64,000 bases of DNA from Cyclobacteriaceae bacterium (GCA_016787565.1 JAEUUG010000011.1:19188-83187), one strand, 5' to 3'. Numbered from the stretch's first letter, positions 33,620 through 43,165 are shown. Notes: generated by a model from the letters alone, not told the origin. A program made the numbers and translations.

Positions 33620-35113
33620 TTACCAGCCCGGATTTTGTGTCCAGGTATTTTGTGTTAAGTCCATTTCATTTTGCGGAACAGGAAGCAACTCATGCTTACC
33701 GGCAACGAAACCAAGCGGGCCCAATACCGCGGCTGCTTTACCGGTGCGCACCAGATCCCAGAACCGGTGTCCTTCCATCGCGAGTTCTACTCTGCGTTCG
33801 TGCAGAATAATTTCATGCAAGAGGTCTTTGTTATTTTCAGTGATGTCTAAAAGAATAGCATTGTTGCCATGCCGAGCTCTTGCGCGAACTTTATTCAGTT
33901 GTACACGGGCTTCAGCAGGCTTGTTGTTTTTATTTAACGCTTCCGCTGCCATCAGCAATACATCGGCATACCGGATAATTCTTCGGTTGTGATCAAACTG
34001 TGTTGGCACGTTGTTGCCCGGTGTCCACACTTTCTGATTGTAGCACTCAATCTCAATCAGGTCACCGTTTGTATCATAGGTCTCATCGAGTGTCGGGCCG
34101 TCACCCGCAATGGTGATACCATCAAGCACTTCACCCAGAAAAACAATGGTTTTATCTTCCCGCGGATCGCCCGGTTCAAAAGCATCCATCAAATCCAATG
34201 TAGGTCGGTTAAAGCCCCATCCCCTGTTGGGTGTGCCGCGAACACCCTGCACATTACCATACTGAACACCACCGGTTCCTTCAATGCCAATCGCTCCGAT
34301 TTCAAAAACTGATTCAGCACCAAACTCACCGGCTTTGCTATTCGCATCGGCAAAGTCGGGCATCAAATCATACTGCGCGGAATTGATAACTTCCATCGCG
34401 TACTTTTCTGCATTGACAAAATCGCCCTTGAAAAGATAGACTTTCGCGAGCAGCGACTTTGCTGCACCGCGTGTAGCGCGACCCAAATCGGCTGAAGCAT
34501 AGTCTGATTTTTCCGGCAAACCGCTGATGGCCTTCTCCAAATCCGCCACGATTAAATCGTAAATCTCATTGGCATTGGCGCGCGGCAAGCCAAGCGGAAC
34601 AGTGCTTGTAGTAACCTTTGGAACATCCCCCCATGCCCGTACCAGATCAAAATAAAATAGTGCGCGCAAGAAACTTGCTTCGCCTATGTACCGATCGCGT
34701 AAGGTTGCGTTCATGCTGATAACGGGTACTTTTTCAATCACCACATTGGCTCGCCTGATCCCTTCATACAGCGTGCTCCACCACCGACTTAGATTTGCTT
34801 CTGTAGCAATGTGGGTGAACTTATCAAACGGACCGATGGTCGATGCGGCATCATCGGGATTACTTCCCTTGCGCGCATCATCCGACATAATATCCATGAT
34901 GGGGAATAGCCCGAAATGAAAGCTGGATTTCAACATGATGTTATACACACCATTCGTTGCTAACAATGCATCGGATGCACTCGTTGGAAAATTCTCCTGC
35001 GTCAGTTTCCCTTGCAAGGGTTTGTCAAGAAAATCATCGCAGGAAACGGGCAGCAAAACCACCAGCACTAAAACCTGCAAAATTCGCTTCGAAATTATTG
35101 TGAACTGTCTCAT
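33620..35113 (-). CDS. susD: SusD/RagB-like outer-membrane nutrient-binding lipoprotein
   Basis: Glycan-binding partner of SusC. Lipobox LPVSC, cysteine at 25, followed by DDFLDKPLQGKLT as in most SusD. Helical TPR region (ASFLRALFYFDLVRAWGDVP) and the C-terminal HERRVELAMEGHRFWDLVRTGKA signature. 497 residues, full length. It starts 15 bases after the susC stop. Confidence 0.97.
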   Translation of the reverse strand: MRQFTIISKRILQVLVLVVLLPVSCDDFLDKPLQGKLTQENFPTSASDALLATNGVYNIMLKSSFHFGLFPIMDIMSDDARKGSNPDDAASTIGPFDKFTHIATEANLSRWWSTLYEGIRRANVVIEKVPVISMNATLRDRYIGEASFLRALFYFDLVRAWGDVPKVTTSTVPLGLPRANANEIYDLIVADLEKAISGLPEKSDYASADLGRATRGAAKSLLAKVYLFKGDFVNAEKYAMEVINSAQYDLMPDFADANSKAGEFGAESVFEIGAIGIEGTGGVQYGNVQGVRGTPNRGWGFNRPTLDLMDAFEPGDPREDKTIVFLGEVLDGITIAGDGPTLDETYDTNGDLIEIECYNQKVWTPGNNVPTQFDHNRRIIRYADVLLMAAEALNKNNKPAEARVQLNKVRARARHGNNAILLDITENNKDLLHEIILHERRVELAMEGHRFWDLVRTGKAAAVLGPLGFVAGKHELLPVPQNEMDLTQNTWTQNPGW

Positions 35114-35128
35114 AGCTGTTGTGCCATT

Positions 35129-38098
35129 TTAAAATGTAACATTGAAACCAACACTGTACACCGATGGAATCGGATAACCTCCACTGTCAATTCCATTATC
35201 CAGTACACTACCACTTGAAACCTCCGGTGTGTACCCCGTAAATTTTGTTACAGTAAAGAGGTTTGTGCCACGCACATAAACCTGAGCCGATTTGAAATGT
35301 ATCTTTTCAATCATCTGTTGTGGCAATCCGTACGCCAGCGATATGCTTCGCAACCTGAAAAATGATCCGTCTTGAATGAATCGGGTAGAGGGTAAGAAAT
35401 TGTAACCGCCTGCACTGGAGCGTGGTTCGGTATTGCTGGTACCTTCACCTGTCCAACGATCAAAAACATGCTGCTCGAAATTATAGAGAGCGGGTCTCAC
35501 CGTTTCTTTTGCATTGTATATTTTATTCCCCTGTTGTCCTTGAAAATCAATAGACAAACTGAATCCTTTATACGCACCCTCCAGGTTTAATCCATACAAT
35601 ACTTTCGGAATGGGTGAACCAATGTACGTTCGATCGTTACCATTCAATACACCATCCTTATTGGTATCGACAAACCTGACATCACCAACTTCTGCAATGG
35701 ATAAATGCGGGTAAGCATCCAACTCTGCCTGGTTCTGAAAAACGCCATCGACTACATAACCGTAGAAAGCACCTAGCGGTAAGCCTACGCTTGTACGCGT
35801 TGTGCCGGCTCCATTGGGCTGATAATCACCCTCACCACCAGTAGCTTTTACTTTTAAGGCTTCGTTGTGAATGGTGGTGGCAATAGCTCCGATACGGTAT
35901 TTCAATCCGCCTAAAATTTCATCATTCCAGCCGAGGTTCAATTCAATACCCTTGTTTAACACTTCCGCAGCATTGTAGGTAATCGAAGCACCATCCCCAT
36001 TTCCCAGGTATCCGGGCACCGGTAAATCAATCAAAATATCTTCTGTTCGTTTGTTATAATAATCAATTTCTGCTGTGAGCTTGTCTTCCAGAAATCCAAG
36101 TTCAACGCCAATATCGGTTTGATAGGTACTCTCCCATTTCAGATTGGGATTGCCGGAAGGACCGTAGGTAGAACCGGTGGTATAAATTTCACCTGCACCG
36201 AAAACTCCACCTACACCATTGAGCACGGAGGAGTAACGTCTGTCATACCGGGTTTTTTCGTTACCAATTACACCCCAGCTTCCGCGAACTTTAAAATTTG
36301 AAAGCACGGCAACATCGTTCAGGAAATTTTCATTGATCACATTCCATCCTAATGCTACAGAAGGGAAGTCGGCAAAACGATTGTCTTTCGAAAACTTAGA
36401 GGAGCCGTCTCTGCGATAGGTTACTGTTAAAAGATATTTTCGATCGTACGTGTAGTTCGCACGGAACAAATATGAGATCATGGAATAGTTCAAATCATCG
36501 GACACACCATTATTAACAGTAGTAGGAACAATGTTTCCGGGATCGAGGTACCAGAAGTCTTCTCCATCACGCAGAATATTCTCGCCTGAAGCCGAGATGA
36601 ATTCAGAAGCTGTCTCTTGCATGGTATACCCTACCACAGCATTCAGACTGCTCTTACCAAAATTCCGGGTATAGTTTATTGTGTTCTCCCACAGCCAGGT
36701 AGAGTTGTCACCAAAGGATTTGTTCAAGTCGCTGGTACTGTTCTGCTGTTGAGGATCAACATAGAATACAGGTGTGAAACTCTTCGACTTTCCATAACTA
36801 AAATCAACACCGAAGCTTGACTTAAACGTGAAGTATTTCAGGAAATCAACTTCTGTATAAAAGTTTCCAACGGAACGAATTCCTTTACCATAACTATTGG
36901 TGTATTCCAGATCGGCCAACACATTACCGACACCGGGAACGGGCGAGTAACTGCCATCTGGTTGATAGGGATTGACGGTTGGTTGTGCCCGGTACACCAC
37001 AAAAACAGAATTGTTATTGGTATTCTGCTGACTGTATGGCGTAAAGGCAAGATTATTTCCAAACCGAACATTCTTTGAAAGATGATAGGTGTTGTTCAGT
37101 TTGATGGTAAGACGTTCGTAGTTGGACTTCGGAATGATTCCTTTCTGATTGAAATATCCGATACCCACATAGTATTGAATCTTTGCAGACGCACCGGCTG
37201 CCGAAATCTGATAATTTTGAATGGGTGCCGTTTGAAAAAGTAAATCCTGCCAATCGGTATTGGGAACTGCATCTACGTTGTTGTATGATCCCGGGTTAAT
37301 TTCATTGGCAATGATGGCAAACTCTCTTCCGCTCAGCAGATCAATTCTGTTAGTAAGGCTTTGAACACTATAATCGGCATTGACTGAAATGGTTGGATAT
37401 TCCTGACCCATCACCCCTTTTTTTGTAGTGACCATGACAACACCGTTGGCGCCACGCGAACCATAGATTGCAGTAGCGGAGGCATCTTTCAGAACTTCAA
37501 TGGATTGGATATCGCCCGAATTCAAAAAATCGATGTTATCCAGAATAACACCATCCACTACATAAATTGGACTGGCATTATTGAAGGTGCCTACACCTCT
37601 GATCCGCACAATGGCACCTGCTCCGGGTGCACCCGATGCCGTTGTAATTTGAACACCAGGGATTTTGCCTTGAAGCGCTAAAACGGGTGAAGCTGCCGGA
37701 ATTTTATTCAGATCATTCCCTTTCATGGATGAAACGGAACCTGTTAAATCTGACTTTTTCACAGTTCCATATCCAATCACCACAATATCCTCTAAGGTCA
37801 AAACATCAACCTCGAGCGCTATATTAATGGTTGTCCGCTCGCCCACTTGTACGGTTTGCGTTTTATACCCTACAAAAGTGAAATTGAGTGTGTTTTCGGC
37901 CGCAGCCAATTCTATGGTGTAAACACCATCAACATCTGTAGTTGTACCTCTCGCAGTACCCTGAACAACCACATTGACTCCAGGTAGTCCCTGGCCATTT
38001 TCTGCATCTGTAACCTTGCCCTGAATGGTACGGGTTTGGGCGAAGGCATTTGTTACTCCAAGCGTAACGAAAACGATTAACAGTAGTATTCTCCTCAT
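35129..38098 (-). CDS. susC: SusC/RagA TonB-dependent outer-membrane transporter
   Basis: Imports oligosaccharides across the outer membrane. Signal peptide 1-20 (ends AFAQ), a CarboxypepD_reg-like domain (about 22-105), the SusC signature EDIVVIGYGTVKKSDLTGSV (about 103-122), a TonB plug (about 115-225, GVGTFNNASPIYVVDG, GSRGANGVVMVTTKKG), then a 22-strand barrel ending VYSVGFNVTF. 989 residues, at the short end for the family. No N-terminal anti-sigma-interacting STN domain is seen, so control through an ECF/anti-sigma pair is unlikely. Confidence 0.97.
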   Translation of the reverse strand: MRRILLLIVFVTLGVTNAFAQTRTIQGKVTDAENGQGLPGVNVVVQGTARGTTTDVDGVYTIELAAAENTLNFTFVGYKTQTVQVGERTTINIALEVDVLTLEDIVVIGYGTVKKSDLTGSVSSMKGNDLNKIPAASPVLALQGKIPGVQITTASGAPGAGAIVRIRGVGTFNNASPIYVVDGVILDNIDFLNSGDIQSIEVLKDASATAIYGSRGANGVVMVTTKKGVMGQEYPTISVNADYSVQSLTNRIDLLSGREFAIIANEINPGSYNNVDAVPNTDWQDLLFQTAPIQNYQISAAGASAKIQYYVGIGYFNQKGIIPKSNYERLTIKLNNTYHLSKNVRFGNNLAFTPYSQQNTNNNSVFVVYRAQPTVNPYQPDGSYSPVPGVGNVLADLEYTNSYGKGIRSVGNFYTEVDFLKYFTFKSSFGVDFSYGKSKSFTPVFYVDPQQQNSTSDLNKSFGDNSTWLWENTINYTRNFGKSSLNAVVGYTMQETASEFISASGENILRDGEDFWYLDPGNIVPTTVNNGVSDDLNYSMISYLFRANYTYDRKYLLTVTYRRDGSSKFSKDNRFADFPSVALGWNVINENFLNDVAVLSNFKVRGSWGVIGNEKTRYDRRYSSVLNGVGGVFGAGEIYTTGSTYGPSGNPNLKWESTYQTDIGVELGFLEDKLTAEIDYYNKRTEDILIDLPVPGYLGNGDGASITYNAAEVLNKGIELNLGWNDEILGGLKYRIGAIATTIHNEALKVKATGGEGDYQPNGAGTTRTSVGLPLGAFYGYVVDGVFQNQAELDAYPHLSIAEVGDVRFVDTNKDGVLNGNDRTYIGSPIPKVLYGLNLEGAYKGFSLSIDFQGQQGNKIYNAKETVRPALYNFEQHVFDRWTGEGTSNTEPRSSAGGYNFLPSTRFIQDGSFFRLRSISLAYGLPQQMIEKIHFKSAQVYVRGTNLFTVTKFTGYTPEVSSGSVLDNGIDSGGYPIPSVYSVGFNVTF

Positions 38099-38351
38099 AA
38101 TCCTTCTGACGGTACTTTTTGGGTTTTTTCTCTTACCGCAGACTTAAATTATAATTTGGTCAAGTATTACACTCACTTTTTTTTATCAATGTGCATAAAA
38201 CACACCGTTTCCTATACCTCTTTCAGTGAGGCTTTTTTACGCTTAAAAAACATCGATTTCAAACGATTTCAGGTATATTTTATGGAATTATGAGAATTCG
38301 TTTCATGGATTAAAAACATGACACTTTTGATGCCCTGAAAAGCAGTAGGGA
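38099..38351 (-). promoter_or_regulatory. susC upstream region with 10-bp-spaced direct repeat
   Basis: The 253-base gap between the 7TM regulator and susC is AT-rich. It holds CGATTTCA at 38254-38261 and again at 38264-38271, so one face of the helix is repeated at one turn. A third related sequence (GAATTCGTTTCA) lies at 38294. This is the obvious place for the operator of the PUL. I found no exact TAnnTTTG box. Confidence 0.45.
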
Positions 38352-40274
38352 TCAGGATATTTTCTCAGGCTTCGAGGATTCCTGATTTGATGATGATTTC
38401 GGGAATTTATGGTGCTCGTGAATTAAAATAACGTCATGCCATCGGGAGGCATGGGGCCTGTTTCCCTTACCTTCAAGCACCTGTATGCGCTCGGAAACTT
38501 TATGTTTAAAACCCCAAACCGTATTTACCCGCAAATCGAGCTGTGTAGCCAGGCTTTCCAGGGTATACTCCTTTTTGCCCGTTACGACCAGGTAGGCGAT
38601 ATAAAATGCCTTTTCGATTGGGAATTTAATGCTGTGAAAGATCGTAAAGGCTGTAATGGACTCATTGTACCCGCACCGTGTACAGCGCCTCGCAAATTTC
38701 TGTGCACCATCAAAATATTTCTCATTTCCGCATTTTCGGCAATGAAAAGCCTGCTCCCACTTTAGATTCTCTAAAAATCGATGGCATGAAAGCGTATCCG
38801 GGTAAAGGGTCTGGAATTGGGTATAATCCATCACTTTCTCCAGCAATCGCTCGTTGAGAACCTCCTTGATACTGTTTTTCAGCTTCCAGTTGTCGAGATC
38901 GAGAATGGAGTTAATCTGGTTGATTTCACGAGCCTGCCGCTCAAGCTTGTGGTTGCTTTCTTCTAACTCGATATTTTTCTGGTTGATTTCGATGGTGCGC
39001 TCCTGCACCTTTTGCTCAAGCTCACGGTTCACTTTGTCTTTCAATTGCATGTTCACCTCGTTCTGATGAAGGATTCGCTTTGTGGCCCGGTCGCGCATCC
39101 GTTTCAGAATCCGGATTCTATCGCCCAGGGCGAAAGTCAAAAACAGCATTTCAATTACAAAACTGAAATGCAAACTATAGTGCGATCGCGTAGTAAGTGG
39201 TAAAACATTAAAGTATACTAATGAGCGCACAAAGAAACCCGCAAACAAAATACCGTACGCGATAACAAAGAAGCGCGCTGGCCTGTAACCCCGGTACCAC
39301 ACATAAATGCCTGAAACAAAAATCAGCGAAAGCGGAATGATTTCAATGTTGCGATAGGTGAGTAAGTATTGGAGAAAGAATAATTCCAAAACAAAAAAAA
39401 CTGTACGGGCAACGATCATCCACTTCAACGCCAAATCAAACCTGGGGGCATTGCCCCGCGTGCTCAAAAACCTCCGGGTGAAAATAAGTCCCCAGAGTAT
39501 AACCGAGTAAATGGTAATACCCACCGCATAATCATTCCACTCCGGATGATTTGGCCAGAGGTATTGAAAACCGATACCGTCCAGACTAAGGGCATAGGCC
39601 GCCACACTGAGGATGTAAAAAATATAGTAGATATTTTTGATTTCGCGTATGGCCAGAAAGACCAAAAAATTATACAGGGCAATGATGATGATCATGCCAT
39701 AAAACGTGCCGAACAAAAAATACTCATTGAGTGCGTAGTACACGAAATGATCGACCGAACGAAAAGCAATACGGATATCGGCAAACTCACCAGACTGTAC
39801 TTTAAAATAATAGTACAGCACAGTGTCGGCTTTTACATCTAGTAAAATCTCAAAGTTTTTATGTCGGAACAATCGCTCGGTGAAGGGCTGGCTATCGCCC
39901 AACTGCAATCGTTGATAATTCCCTTTATCGTCTGGCGTATACGCTTCAATGTGATCGATCGTTTGATCATAAAATTCCAGCAGCCAGAGTTTCTGAGTCG
40001 CTGTTGTATGCCGTATTGGAAAGCGAATCCAATACGCGGTATTGATCATGAAGTCTTTATTCTGATACGAAGCGTGTTGTCTGAAACGATTTGAAAATTC
40101 GGAAGACGAAATCCGGGAAAAGGAAAGTGCGTTAGTCGTATCAATGAAATAGGTTAACTGTTTCAAAAAAAGGTCGCGCGCATCCAACGCATCATCAATT
40201 TCAATGGGCTCCTGTGCCTGAACATCGATGCATGCCATCAGCATGAACAAAAAAACCAAACGCTTCATCATCAT
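38352..40274 (-). CDS. 7TM-DISM membrane receptor fused to an IS1595-like zinc-ribbon/HTH DNA-binding domain
   Basis: Order: signal peptide 1-20; periplasmic 7TMR-DISMED2-like sensor about 25-170 (NTAYWIRFPI, LEFYDQTIDHIEAY); seven membrane helices about 183-385 (7TMR-DISM); a coiled coil about 390-480 (KVNRELEQKVQERTIEI); then about 490-625 a C-terminal domain with a CxxC...CxxC zinc ribbon (C512, C515, C531, C534), a TIFHSIKFPIEKAFYIAYLV segment and a helix-turn-helix ESLATQLDLRVNTVWGFKHKV. This last part is the N-terminal DNA-binding half of IS1595-type transposases without the catalytic half. I infer a membrane-bound transcription factor for the PUL, which begins 254 bases downstream. No kinase or cyclase output domain is present. 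Start ATG at 40274 or six bases downstream. Confidence 0.85.
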   Translation of the reverse strand: MMMKRLVFLFMLMACIDVQAQEPIEIDDALDARDLFLKQLTYFIDTTNALSFSRISSSEFSNRFRQHASYQNKDFMINTAYWIRFPIRHTTATQKLWLLEFYDQTIDHIEAYTPDDKGNYQRLQLGDSQPFTERLFRHKNFEILLDVKADTVLYYYFKVQSGEFADIRIAFRSVDHFVYYALNEYFLFGTFYGMIIIIALYNFLVFLAIREIKNIYYIFYILSVAAYALSLDGIGFQYLWPNHPEWNDYAVGITIYSVILWGLIFTRRFLSTRGNAPRFDLALKWMIVARTVFFVLELFFLQYLLTYRNIEIIPLSLIFVSGIYVWYRGYRPARFFVIAYGILFAGFFVRSLVYFNVLPLTTRSHYSLHFSFVIEMLFLTFALGDRIRILKRMRDRATKRILHQNEVNMQLKDKVNRELEQKVQERTIEINQKNIELEESNHKLERQAREINQINSILDLDNWKLKNSIKEVLNERLLEKVMDYTQFQTLYPDTLSCHRFLENLKWEQAFHCRKCGNEKYFDGAQKFARRCTRCGYNESITAFTIFHSIKFPIEKAFYIAYLVVTGKKEYTLESLATQLDLRVNTVWGFKHKVSERIQVLEGKGNRPHASRWHDVILIHEHHKFPKSSSNQESSKPEKIS

Positions 40275-40363
40275 CGTCTCACCATATCTGAACGAACTTC
40301 AGCACACAACTATCAACGCAGTAAAACTCGTCATTTAAAATAAAAAGAACACCAAGGTGACGC

Positions 40364-41341
40364 TCAATTCGATATTCCTTCGCGGTCTTTTACACCAATG
40401 GTTTCCTTTTTCCATTGGTCTAGTTCCGCTTTCCGCTGGCGTAACTCCGCTTCAGTTGGTAAAGTATGGAGTAACCCTTTGAGTTCAGGTTGACCGGCAT
40501 CTACCCAGGCCGTGAACCAAACATCGCCAATCATTTTTACAGCCATTCGCATTTGCTTTTCAACCATACCTTCAAGCAGTTTATGGTAGGCTGCGGCATA
40601 TTCCCGGGCAACGACTTTCACCGTTTGCTTGCCTTTGGTTTCAAAGGAATACTTTTTATCGCCCATGCGAGCTGACAGGTTCTTCTCCTGTTGCAGCACA
40701 GCATTCACTTCATGGTGCGATGTTTCAATTGCTTTCCAGGCGGCCAACTGAACATTGGGCAGATGCTCGGCTTTACCAACAAAAAAATTATACTCCGTAA
40801 AAAATAGTTCCGGCAACCTCGATTCCCAAAAGGCATGAATACCCTCCTGCCCGGTAAGTTGACCATTGTAGTTCTCTGTTGTATGAAGTGGAACATGTGC
40901 ATCGGCAATATAGTGACCGATTTCAGCAGAGAGCCTTCTGATGCTTTCCGGATCGCGGAGCAAAAAAGCGTGCTTCAGCTTGTAATACATTACCTGGATA
41001 TGCCAGGGAAGAATGCCGTAAGCCTTCAGCGTATCTTCACCATATTTTTCGACAGCACCTTGCCAATACCGAGGCATCGTAAAAACAGCACTGTCGCCAT
41101 AATGGTCAATATCGATATAGTGTCGTGGCGCTTCGTCTACAACTGAAAATCTTCGTTTATCCGGATTGACAGAAGCTTCTGAAATGTACGTGATGTTGGT
41201 TTTGTAAAAGCCGATCATCTCCGGAGGCAGTGTAAACACAGCGAGGCGATTGATGCGTTCGTGGGCATAGAAACCCCACTGAAAACTTGTGCAAAATATC
41301 AGTGAGAGCACCAGGATAATGGTGACAACAGTGCGCTTCAT
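40364..41341 (-). CDS. Zinc-dependent phospholipase C/S1-P1 nuclease-like secreted protein
   Basis: Helical zinc enzyme fold. Signal peptide about 1-18, then WGFYAHERINRLAVF, whose Trp and His fit the N-terminal zinc ligands. HYIDIDHYGD, the later EIGHYIADAHVPLHTTENYNG and GIHAFWESRLPELFF carry further His/Asp/Glu ligands expected in this family. Reaction (phosphodiesterase or nuclease) cannot be fixed by sequence. I use the ATG at 41341, which gives a proper signal peptide; the longer frame to 41380 would begin in the tandem repeat. It is divergent from the M1 peptidase. Confidence 0.8.
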   Translation of the reverse strand: MKRTVVTIILVLSLIFCTSFQWGFYAHERINRLAVFTLPPEMIGFYKTNITYISEASVNPDKRRFSVVDEAPRHYIDIDHYGDSAVFTMPRYWQGAVEKYGEDTLKAYGILPWHIQVMYYKLKHAFLLRDPESIRRLSAEIGHYIADAHVPLHTTENYNGQLTGQEGIHAFWESRLPELFFTEYNFFVGKAEHLPNVQLAAWKAIETSHHEVNAVLQQEKNLSARMGDKKYSFETKGKQTVKVVAREYAAAYHKLLEGMVEKQMRMAVKMIGDVWFTAWVDAGQPELKGLLHTLPTEAELRQRKAELDQWKKETIGVKDREGISN

Positions 41342-41358
41342 AACCTTAAGGTACGGGA

Positions 41359-41398
41359 ATATCAAGAAGGATAAAAGCATATCAAGAAGGATAAAAAT
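41359..41398. repeat. Tandem duplication of a 20-bp unit between divergent genes
   Basis: Units 41359-41378 and 41379-41398 (ATATCAAGAAGGATAAAAGC) agree at 18 of 20 positions. They sit upstream of both the phospholipase-like and the M1 peptidase gene and may be an operator or a slipped-strand duplication. Confidence 0.75.
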
Positions 41399-41509
41399 AG
41401 ATACAGGCAGTCCGCTCGTACAACGCGTAACCCGATGGCAGAAATGGTTGGAAAAAGTTCTTCACCATTCGTTACTTTGACTACATTTATTTACCAACTA
41501 GATTTTTGC

Positions 41510-43120
41510 ATGAAATCACTTCTGATCGTTCTCCTCTATTTTCCTGTCCTTGGCTTTTCACAGCAACAACAAAATCTATCCATCGATGATTTTGACATTA
41601 AGCACTACACGTTTGCGCTTGAACTCAACGATAGTACCGATAGTATTTCCGGCAAGGCAACGGTGTCGGTTCTGTTCAAAAAAGCACGTACTGATTTTAG
41701 CCTTGACTTATCCTCTCAGAATAAAGAAGGGAAAGGAATGCATGTTTCGCAGGTAAGCCTGAACGGGAAATCTCTTTCGTTTGAGCATATACATGACCGG
41801 CTTACAATCGCATTAAACACTCCGGCCGCACCAAACGAAAAGCTGTCGTTCGAAATTTATTATAAAGGCATCCCGCAGGATGGTCTGATCATTGAAAAGA
41901 ATAAATATAACGACCGCACATTTTTTGGTGAAAATTGGCCGAACAATGCGCACCATTGGTTACCGACCATTGATCATCCATCTGACAAGGCAGGTGTTGA
42001 TTTCATTGTCATCGCACCACCATACTATGAAGTGATTGGCAATGGCGTTAAGCTGGAAGAGAGCATGCTCAATGCGCATCAAAAACTTACACACTGGCAT
42101 GAGGTTGTTGATATTCCCACGAAAGTGATGGTTATTGGCGTTGCCCGATTTGCCGTTCAACATGCCGGGTATGTGAATACCATCGCGGTTGAAAGCTGGG
42201 TGTATCCTCAGAACAGGCTGGAAGGTTTTTCGGACTACGCAATTGCCACGAAAGTGCTCGACTTTTTTAACAGTCACTTCGGGCCCTACGCGTACAAAAA
42301 ATTAGCAAACGTTCAATCTAAAACACGCTATGGCGGAACCGAAAATGCCAGCAATATTTTTTATTACGAAAATTCTGTAACGGGAAAAGGTGGCATTGAA
42401 AGTCTTGTAGCACATGAAGTGGCGCATCAATGGTTCGGCAATTCTGCTTCAGAAAAAGACTGGCACCATGTGTGGCTTAGCGAAGGATTTGCCACCTATT
42501 GCACACACCTGTACAATGAGTTCACGTATGGTCGCGATAGGCGTGCCGGTGATATGGAAGCGGATCGTGAGGATGTACTTAAATTTTTTAAGAAAAGTCC
42601 ACAGCCAATTGTCTTCAAGGATCTACCCAAAAACTTAGTCCATATTCTAAACGACAACTCCTATCAAAAAGGAGGCTGGGTCTTGCACATGCTGCGACAG
42701 GAGCTGGGTGATCAACCGTTCTGGGCTGGTCTACGCGAGTATTACAGGCGCTATCAAAATAGCAATGCCTCTACAGGAGATTTTCAGACGGTGATGGAAG
42801 AAGTTTCGGGGAAAGACCTCGATCAATTTTTCCAGCAGTGGCTCTATCGTGCCGGGCACCCGGTTATCGAAGGATTTTGGAGCTACGATTCCAAGACCAA
42901 AACAGTCAACATTAGTATTACGCAAAACCAGAAAAATCAACTTTTTGATTTCCCGTTAGAACTCGGTTTTGAAATCCCCAACCAGGTGTTATCGAGGGTA
43001 GAGGAAGTGCGTATCAATAAGGAATCTCAAAAATTCAGCTTCACCGTAGATACCAAGCCAACGAGAATAGCTTTGGATCCCAATACAAACCTCCTTTTTG
43101 AAGGAAAAATGAAGAATTGA
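41510..43120 (+). CDS. M1 family metallopeptidase (secreted aminopeptidase)
   Basis: Gluzincin aminopeptidase. Signal peptide 1-18 (MKSLLIVLLYFPVLGFSQ). The N-terminal beta domain is followed by YGGTENASNIFYYE, the zinc motif HEVAHQWF (HExxH at 302-306) and third ligand E325 in WLSEGFATY. It lacks the long C-terminal domain of ERAP-type enzymes. I start at the ATG at 41510 so that the signal peptide is N-terminal; the open frame reaches back to 41435. 536 residues. Confidence 0.94.
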   Translation: MKSLLIVLLYFPVLGFSQQQQNLSIDDFDIKHYTFALELNDSTDSISGKATVSVLFKKARTDFSLDLSSQNKEGKGMHVSQVSLNGKSLSFEHIHDRLTIALNTPAAPNEKLSFEIYYKGIPQDGLIIEKNKYNDRTFFGENWPNNAHHWLPTIDHPSDKAGVDFIVIAPPYYEVIGNGVKLEESMLNAHQKLTHWHEVVDIPTKVMVIGVARFAVQHAGYVNTIAVESWVYPQNRLEGFSDYAIATKVLDFFNSHFGPYAYKKLANVQSKTRYGGTENASNIFYYENSVTGKGGIESLVAHEVAHQWFGNSASEKDWHHVWLSEGFATYCTHLYNEFTYGRDRRAGDMEADREDVLKFFKKSPQPIVFKDLPKNLVHILNDNSYQKGGWVLHMLRQELGDQPFWAGLREYYRRYQNSNASTGDFQTVMEEVSGKDLDQFFQQWLYRAGHPVIEGFWSYDSKTKTVNISITQNQKNQLFDFPLELGFEIPNQVLSRVEEVRINKESQKFSFTVDTKPTRIALDPNTNLLFEGKMKN

Positions 43121-43135
43121 TTTTTCACAAGGACT

Positions 43136-43165
43136 TTGCAAATATGGGATAAGCGCTTACCTTTG
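43136..43165 (+). promoter_or_regulatory. rpsT promoter (-33 TTG and -7 TAnnTTTG)
   Basis: TTG at 43136-43138 and TACCTTTG at 43158-43165, followed by C, separated by 19 bases. Both boxes match the Bacteroidota primary sigma consensus. The start codon lies 21 bases downstream of the -7 box. Confidence 0.75.

Noticed and set aside
38352..40274. Insertion of an IS1595-type element into a 7TM receptor gene
   Set aside because: The frame is unbroken, no terminal inverted repeats or target duplication are seen, the transposase catalytic part is absent and a regular coiled coil links the two halves. A stable fusion explains it better.
41359..41398. CRISPR-like array
   Set aside because: Only two adjacent units with no spacers; a simple tandem duplication.
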